The notes below the pieces were generated by a model. The model had not been told where the DNA came from and made no database searches. It was given only the letters and a program-made list of their open reading frames with translations. From contig OY744615.1 in the NCBI GenBank assembly GCA_963556255.1, forward strand, positions 10,534,115 to 10,598,114: a stretch of DNA of 64,000 nucleotides, given 5' to 3'. How positions within the stretch are numbered: position 1 is the first letter of the stretch; the number at the start of each line of letters is the position of its first letter. This stretch comes from Allolobophora icterica. Taxonomy: Eukaryota > Annelida > Clitellata > Crassiclitellata > Lumbricidae. Position numbers and translations under genes: made by a program. Of the stretch, positions 57,579 to 64,000 are shown in pieces.

Positions 57579-57689
57579 GCAAATGCAGCCAGTTGCTCAA
57601 ACATACAAATTTCTCAAAATTGTCAGTTGACAAAGCTGCTCTCTTTTTGTTCAAAACTGAATTCTTATTTTAGATAGATTTTTATTAGG

Positions 57690-57790
57690 TAGGCCCTACT
57701 TTGCGTTAATGCGTTAAAAAAATTAATCGCAAAATTTATTAACGCGTTAATCGCGGGCGTTAACGGCGATTAACGCGCAGCCCTATTAAA
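57690..57790. mobile_element. Partial element with 'GTTAATCGCG' palindromes
   Basis: 'ttaacgcgttaatcgcgggc' and 'cgattaacgcgcagccctat' match the look of hAT ends that start TAGGGCTG(C)GCG. Only this right end is convincing; the left boundary is unclear. Confidence 0.4.
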
Positions 57791-58063
57791 AAGTTAAAAA
57801 GTAAACAAATAATAATAAAAAAATTGCCATGAGAAATAATTCTATTATTTTATTTTTTCACGAATTTTAACGAATTTTAAAACTGCAGTTTTAAAATTCG
57901 CTAAAATTCGTGATTTAAGAAAAAATTAAATTCATAAAATGCGAATTCTCGAACTATGCTTGCCCACATAGCTGAATGGGCTAGAAAATGCAACTTGTGC
58001 CTAAATCATAGCAAGTCTTGTAAAATCATAATCAGGCGTCTTCTAACCAAAATTCAAGATACC

Positions 58064-58240
58064 CAGGCACGTAACTAGCCTTTTTCGTTTGGGGGGGCTT
58101 AAGCCTTGAACATGGCAACATTTATACAGTGTTCATACGAATTTTAGCCGTAAGCATACAACGGCTTGACTTGTTTGGGGGGCTTCAACTTCGTTTGGGG
58201 GGGCTTAAGCCCCCCAAGCCCAACGCTAGATACGTCCCTG
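58064..58240. mobile_element. hAT-type MITE, target duplication AAGATACC
   Basis: The 177-bp element has ends CAGGCACGTAACTAGC and the inverse of CAGGGACGTATCTAGC. AAGATACC flanks at 58056-58063 and 58241-58248. 'ttgggggggcttaagcc' is repeated inside. It interrupts the RT between KIQDT and PPPIAG. Confidence 0.95.
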
Positions 58241-58502
58241 AAGATACCCCTCCACCAATCGCTGGGATCGTACGTGTAAATAAAATCAAAACTTTAGGTG
58301 TCACTCTTTCAGAAAGAATTGGGTTCTCCTTGCACATTAACAACATCTGTAAAACAGTTGTATAGCTTCACAATCCTTTTTGCTCTGCGAGTCCTGGTTT
58401 CGCATGGATTAACTGGAATCCGCCTCCATGATGGTGTACGTTCCACTACAGTGGCACGAATATTATGCTCATCAGCAGTCTGGTGGGGTTTTACCAATGG
58501 TG

Positions 58503-58583
<81 letters not shown>
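58503..58583. repeat. (GA)n microsatellite inside an RT fragment
   Basis: About 40 GA units have replaced part of the RT coding sequence. Confidence 0.97.
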
Positions 58584-58586
<3 letters not shown>

Positions 58587-58888
58587 AACGACAGGAGTAT
58601 CTGCCAACTGATACTCCTACATTTGACATGTTGTGTTCTAGGGCGGACGATGCTCTCTTTGCTGCAATCCTTTGGGACCCTGGGCATGTCCTCCATGATT
58701 TGCTTTCTCCGATAAGAATATCTGGGCACTCTCTTCGCCCTCGCTCACATAATCATGAAATACCGCGATGTGATACCCTGACAATGTTATTTCATGATTT
58801 TTATTTCAATTTATTACTTCTATGTTTCATAATCAATGCTTCTTGCTACTGTCCCATTGTGCGTTTGATAAAGGTGTAATATAGAATA

Positions 58889-58891
58889 TAG

Positions 58892-58946
<55 letters not shown>
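58889..58946. repeat. (TTAC)n retroelement tail
   Basis: About 14 TTAC units directly follow the CR1-like 3' end, the same tail type as at 33316. Confidence 0.95.
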
Positions 58947-59039
58947 ATTACATGTAGGCTAATGTGATATTAGGTGGATGCATGGGTACCGGCCTGCTAT
59001 TCCGTGTCCGCTATGCCGGGGTCCGCCATTCCAGGAGTC

Positions 59040-59414
59040 CGCCGGAATATACATACGTACAACATACATACATACAACATGCATGCATACAACATACATG
59101 CATACATGCATAATGCATACATATTATTAATGTATGTATGCATACATGAACAATACATACATATATACATAAATGCATATGTATATATATATATTAATAC
59201 ACATAAATGCACATAATTATACATTAATACACATATAAATGCATACATACATACATACATACATACATACATACACACATGCATACATGCACACATACAT
59301 ACAAACATACATACATACATACATACATACATACATACATACATACATACATACATACATACATACATACATACATACACACATACATGCATACATACAT
59401 ACATACATACACAC
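59040..59414. repeat. (ATAC)n microsatellite
   Basis: It is degenerate at first, then near-perfect ATAC/CATA from 59235. The HTYI and CMYV frames are artefacts. Confidence 0.95.
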
Positions 59415-59665
59415 TTCGCTCGGCTGACCAGGCCGAGCTCTTGGTCCTCCGCACGCGGGCAGCCATTATGCAGCGTCGCTCTTTTTCGGTCGCTAGCCCT
59501 GCAACCTGGAATGGCCTCTCTGTTGCGCTCCGCCTGGTACCTATGGCTCAATCACTTTGTTTCATGCTAACTTAAAGACTGTTCTCTTTATCCGTGGTTG
59601 AACTGGGAATGCTCCTGAGTAGATCATCTTTAAGGGGCGCTATATAAATGCTCATTAATAATACA
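59415..59665 (+). pseudogene. L2-like 3' fragment (subfamily B) inside the ATAC microsatellite
   Basis: The fragment encodes 'RSADQAELLVLRTRAAIMQR', then 'RSFSVASPATWNGLSVALR', and ends 'gagtagatcatctttaagGGGCGCTATATAAATG' (split). It begins abruptly at the microsatellite border, and cataca-type sequence follows at 59668-59700. Confidence 0.8.
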
Positions 59666-59704
59666 TCCACACATACAATCACACAACGTACAAACATACA
59701 TCTA

Positions 59705-60560
59705 ATCGGTTTTCTTAAAGTTTCTTTAAATCCATCAAAGACTCAATTAATTTGGTTTGGCACTCGTCAACAAGTGGCCAAGATTGACTACTCTCTTTTA
59801 TCTCAAAGCTTTCCTTCTTATACCTTCTCTACATCTGTTCGTAACCTGGGTGTCATTCTTGATAGTTCCTTTCCTTTTCTGGCCATATCTGTAATCTCAC
59901 CCGCTTGTGCTACTACCATATCCGACGTCTGAAAGCTATCCGAAGATCTGTCTCCTCTCCAGTCTTTACCTCCATTGTCCATGCCTTTGTCTGTTCTCTC
60001 ATGTGTACTGTAGGCCTAACTCCCTCTTTGTTGGCCTCCTCAAAGTCCGTCTCTCCCCTCTACAATCTGTTCTTAACGCTGCTGCCAGACTAATCGCCCG
60101 TCTCCCACGTTTCTCCCATATTTCCACATTCATGTTTGAACATCTTCACTGGCTTCCTCTTACTGCCCACATCCAACTAAAGGTTCTTATTCATATTTTC
60201 CGATCTTGCCTGCGACTTGCTCCTAAATACCTATCTGACTCCATATCTCTTCCCGCCTCAGCTGGCTCCCTTCGCTCTCTTCGTTCCTCTGATCGTCATG
60301 ACTTGCCTGTTCCCCGAGTGAGAACTTCCATGGCCCAGTCTAGTTCCTTTGTTAGTATTGGCTCTTCTTTGTGGAATCAGGTTGCTCCTTCGGTTTGGCC
60401 TACACTACTATCTAGTGGTCCTGTCACAGCTTTTCGTTGTCTTAAAACTTGTTTTTATTTCCGAGGACTTTCGCACTGCATATAAAAACCTCACCTCTTG
60501 CTATCTCTCCACGGGCCTTTCACTCAAAACTAAAAACTCTGCTCTTTGACAAATCCTATC
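59705..60560 (+). pseudogene. L2-like reverse transcriptase, C-terminal half (subfamily A)
   Basis: Frames in order give 'LNPSKTQLIWFGTRQQVAKI', 'TSVRNLGVILDSS', 'FTSIVHAFVCS', 'LQSVLNAAARLIARLPRFSH', 'HWLPLTAHIQLKVLIHIF' and 'RVRTSMAQSSSFVSIGSSLW', ending 'YFRGLSHCI'. There are two frameshifts. No 3' tail of the usual type follows. Confidence 0.85.
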
Positions 60561-60715
60561 CCGATTCCTCCTCTCCTCCCTACCTCCCTCGCCGTTTCAA
60601 CTCTAAACATCACCCACCTTAGCCGTCTTACTGTCTGCCTGACTGACTCTTTTGGATCTTCACCTGTAACCGATTTGACCCCCCCCCCGCCAATCTATTT
60701 TAATTTGACTAAGCG

Positions 60716-60795
60716 CCTGTGAATAAGCTGGTTACCGCGACTTCGCTTTTTTGGGAGCTGGAGAAATCTCGAGTTTACGATTACGATAATACATG
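60716..60795 (+). mobile_element. Retroelement 3' end with (GATTAC)n-like tail
   Basis: 'gtgaataagctggttaccgcg' and 'ctggagaaatctcgagtttacgattacgat' (split) match 24155-24235. Confidence 0.55.
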
Positions 60796-60799
60796 TAAC

Positions 60800-61445
60800 A
60801 CACAATGAATACATTCATACATACATACATGCAAACGCTTACCTACACGTACATATATACATTTACACACATGAAATCACAATTATATACTTTATACATA
60901 CACAGCTGCCACATGCATACATACACATATATACAAGACAACATACATAGGCCTACATTACACTTAATAGAAATGGCTGCCTCAGATCTAGCTTAAGGAA
61001 CTGCTGAAAATATGTATCTTTTATGTGTATATATATGTATGTATGTATGCAGTTGTGTATTTATGATTGTATGTATGTGTGCATTTATATGTTTATAATT
61101 GTATATATGTATGTAAGCATTTGAATTTATCTATGCATGTGTATATGTATGTATATATGTACATTGTATATATTATCCATATATATGTGTGTATGTATGT
61201 ATGCATTAATGTATACATATATGTTTATGTATATATATTTGCATGCATATATGTATGTATGTATAAATGTATGCATATATATATGTATATATGTACATTG
61301 AATATATTATCCATATATGTGTATATATGTATGCATTAATGTATACATATATGTTTATGTATATATATTTGTATGCATATATGTATGTATGTATAAATGT
61401 ATGCATATATATATGTATGTATATATATATATAAGTATATATATA
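60800..61445. repeat. Degenerate (ATAC)n/(ATGT)n tracts
   Basis: 60800-60960 is ACATAC-type. 61020-61445 is ATGT-type, with two copies of a roughly 185-bp block (about 61155-61260 and 61280-61430). The intervening 60960-61010 resembles a SINE tail ('ggctgcctcagatctagctt'). No gene. Confidence 0.85.
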
Positions 61446-61454
61446 AAAGATTGC

Positions 61455-61984
<530 letters not shown>

Positions 61985-62600
61985 TATGTATGCATATATA
62001 TATACATGTACAGTATGTATGTGTGTATATATGTACGAATGTATCAGGACATTTTATATAGCGTATTTTTAATATCTCATAAAAGTAGTGCTGGGGGGGT
62101 AATGGCATGTCCTCTGGGGGGTAATGGCAGGGCGGTAATGTCCAGGAATATAACAAGGTCAAAACCGTGTGTCTTCTGACTCAAAGTGTGCAGTTGGCAT
62201 TGTCCAGTGTGCAGTTGACATGTCTTGAGTCTTTTGAAATACAATACAATATATATAATTGTGTAGTATGAAGTTTTGAGTGATTAGCTTAATCACGAGA
62301 TCAACATAAAACCTGAATTTTAATTTCCAGTTCATTACAGTTTGACGTTCAATTAAAATGAGGAAGAGTGTGTAATATAAATTTATGAGTTGTTTAGATA
62401 TTGGCATAATAATAAGAATGCTGTTTTTGCCAATGTCTTATTTAATTAAGTAAAATCTAAATGTGAACATTTGCAACACAATTTTTCATCTCAAGACTTG
62501 CTCTCAAAACGCTGGCATGCTGGCGAAGGCCCTGAGATGAATATAAAAACATAACAAAACAAATGATTTTTTCTGTATTTACTGATTAGTAACCATATTT
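61985..62600. other. No recognisable gene (3' part of gene 2 intron 2)
   Basis: AT-rich DNA leading to the exon 3 acceptor. 'ggggggtaatggca' is repeated at 62092 and 62115, and 'gtgcagttg.cat' twice near 62190-62220. Confidence 0.5.
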
Positions 62601-62611
62601 TAATTTATTAG

Positions 62612-64000
62612 GTGGATTTACAGTAAAGTTTGATGATGATGGCATTGAACACAACTGTACACTGCGTGAAATCCGAAAAACATCAACATCATCAAATAGT
62701 CAAAATGCGCCATCTTCTAGCATTACAACGGCAACAAACAACAGGCAATGGCTAAATAAGTGGCAAAAGAAACGTGCACAGTTGGAAAATCAAGAACTTG
62801 TGGCAAACATAGTTCCAGACGAACTAGACTTGCTTGTTGCAGACACGTTACATAAATCAGCATCAACTGATATTGCAGCAGTAGCAGAATCACAAGCATC
62901 TGATGTTGCATCATCTGATCCAATAGTATCAGCTTCGTCAGCAGTACAGAATCCAGCACCATCGTATTCAGCATCAGCTCTAGCAACATCAGGAGGAACA
63001 CTATCAGATACATCAGCATCCGGTGTGGCATCATCTGATCCAATGGTATCAGTTTCGTCGGCAGTACAGAATCCAGCACCATCGTATTCAGCATCAGCTC
63101 TATCAACATCAGGAGGAACACTATCAGATACATCAGCATCCGGTGTGGCATCATCTGATCCAATGGTATCAGTTTCGTCGGCAGTACAGAATCCAGCACC
63201 ATCGTATTCAGCATCAGCTCTATCAACATCAGGAGGAACACTATCAGATACATCAGCATCCGGTGTGGCATCATCTGATCCAATGGTATTAGCTTCGTCA
63301 GCAGTACAGAATCCAGTACCGTCGCATTCAGTATCAGTTCCAGCAACATCAGGACGAACAACAGGTCCAGAAGTGGAATCCATTGAGTTTCAGAGTGAAT
63401 TGACTACAATCAATTTATCTGATCTAGAAGCATTAGTAGGGACTGAATCGCTATTGGATACCTCTGGGTCGCTATTGAATACACTTGAAACTATCAACCT
63501 GTCACATTTGGCTGAAATTAATCAGGTTGATACTGCAATGATTTGCTGCAATACAATTAATCCAATTGCTGCAGCTGCACTGGATTTGACTCTTGCAACT
63601 TCAGAGGCTGCTGAGACGGCATGGGAAAGTGACCTCTCTTACGATGAAAATGGACTTGAGGACGCACCTGCTGACGAAGACATTAGTGTCATGACTTGTA
63701 AGGTATCTTCCGAATTGAAAATGAGAGTTTTCGATAAGTTGAATTCATGTTTTTTATGCGACAAATTGTTAAAAGTGAAGATCACAAGACATCTGACAAC
63801 TGTTCATGCCGATCACCCTGAAGTTGCACGAGTACTGTGTAAATCTTCTAAAAGGGAAATCGCAGCAGAAATGGAGATGCTGCGCCACAGAGGAAACTTT
63901 TTCCACAATGAACGCGTGCTCAAACTTGGGCAAGGTTCCATTATTCTTGCAAGAAGACCATCTAATTTGCAAGAAGTTGATCCGAGTCAGTATGGACCTT
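62612..64000 (+). CDS. Gene 2 exon 3: Tudor second half, Ser/Ala repeats, C2H2 finger (open at window end)
   Basis: The acceptor taatttattag joins exon 2 in phase 1 to give E-G-GFTVKFDDDGIEHNCTLREI, the last strands of the Tudor-like barrel. The exon then stays open for 462 codons to the window end. Residues 62-136 are basic then acidic, with RQWLNKWQKKRAQLENQELV. Residues 137-286 are 40-residue repeats rich in S, A and D/P. Residues 290-405 are acidic with leucine-spaced segments. SCFLCDKLLKVKITRHLTTVH holds C-x2-C-x10-H-x4-H (C416, C419, H430, H435; written to 21 by position 63745-63807). It is followed by a basic stretch with 'HRGNFFHNERVLKLGQG' and 'ARRP'. A nuclear chromatin-associated role is inference from Tudor plus zinc finger. 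The C-terminus is not in the window. Confidence 0.8.
62911..63360 (+). repeat. In-frame 120-bp coding tandem repeat
   Basis: Units start at 62911, 63031, 63151 and 63271 (last one partial and diverged). The second and third are essentially identical, pointing to recent duplication. Each encodes ASSDPMVSVSSAVQNPAPSY and SASALSTSGGTLSDTSASGV. The period is a multiple of three, so copy number can change without loss of frame. The long minus-strand frames here are shadows. Confidence 0.95.

Larger units (their letters stand above)
41919..57958. mobile_element. 16-kb insertion with short inverted ends (hAT-like?)
   Basis: The left end CATAGTTCTAGAATTCG and inverted right end CATAGTTCGAGAATTCG match at 16 of 17 positions. 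The flanks CGTGCCCA (41911-41918) and CTTGCCCA (57959-57966) differ at one base. Both subterminal regions are full of 'aaattcg' motifs. It splits an RT whose frame is continuous across the join. No transposase was found, so the present size probably reflects later nested insertions and satellite growth in a smaller element. Confidence 0.7.
57959..58885 (+). pseudogene. CR1-like RT C-terminal half, right part of the split element
   Basis: The frame continues from 41918: 'HIAEWARKCNLCLNHSKSCK', then, past the MITE at 58064-58240, 'PPPIAGIVRVNKIKTLGVTL' and 'RIGFSLHINNIC'. Later frames give 'RSTTVARILCSSAVWWGFTN' and, past the (GA)n, 'DTPTFDMLCSRADDALFAAI' and 'DPGHVLHDLL'. It ends with (TTAC)n. 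Known relatives read ..ADQRLF..IL.DP.HVLHHLLPP. Frameshifts and the microsatellite make it dead. Confidence 0.85.

Noticed and set aside
62723..63383. Two minus-strand frames of about 200 codons.
   Set aside because: They are shadows of the in-frame 120-bp coding repeat of the plus-strand exon, which has splice support.

Overview
The window is nuclear DNA from an animal, most likely a marine invertebrate. It is AT-rich, has spliced genes with GT-AG introns, long microsatellites and tRNA-derived SINEs, and is dominated by degraded Jockey-superfamily (L2/CR1/Rex1-like) retrotransposons and short hAT-type DNA elements. I see no bacterial operon, rRNA, CRISPR array or intact single-copy tRNA gene. 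The exact phylum cannot be read from this sequence alone. Most long open frames are read-through of simple repeats, not genes. Two host genes can be supported, both partial. Gene 1 (minus strand, 450-8780) is a row of very small phase-0 exons, each with splice signals. Five tandem 57-nt exons (four intact, one decayed at its donor) and a diverged 51-nt relative encode acidic 17-19 residue modules; the intact ones share the core (E/D)-Y-V-N-P, and a further 36-nt exon carries a YETV motif. This looks like part of a cytoplasmic signalling tail with repeated Grb2-SH2-type pYxN docking sites. The 5' part of the gene and its stop codon were not found. Gene 2 (plus strand, 40432-64000 and beyond) has a 9-codon first exon, an 82-nt second exon and, after a 21-kb intron, a large third exon still open at the window end. 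It encodes a Tudor-like barrel, a serine/alanine-rich region with 40-residue tandem repeats and a C2H2-like zinc finger. Layout: 1-8780 holds gene 1 with retroelement remains in its long intron. 8990-20100 is microsatellite-rich DNA with several hAT-type elements, a MULE-like element, SINEs and a GTCCCCACA-containing minisatellite. 20200-32200 holds RT fragments, two paralogous copies of a dispersed repeat (one split by a 1.2-kb hAT element), a higher-order satellite and a chimeric RT junction. 32900-37560 is a Rex1-like element on the minus strand, broken first by a piggyBac element and also by a hAT MITE. 40432-64000 is gene 2; its second intron contains an RT copy split by a 16-kb insertion with short inverted ends. 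That insertion holds a foldback element, satellites, an L2 copy with most of its RT frame, and more MITEs. The clearest theme besides gene 1 is layered transposition. At least thirteen hAT-type elements can be delimited to the base by inverted ends plus 8-bp target duplications, and several have a visible empty site in a paralogous copy. The self-complementary octamer TAGGCCTA occurs at least 27 times, far above the roughly one expected from base composition.
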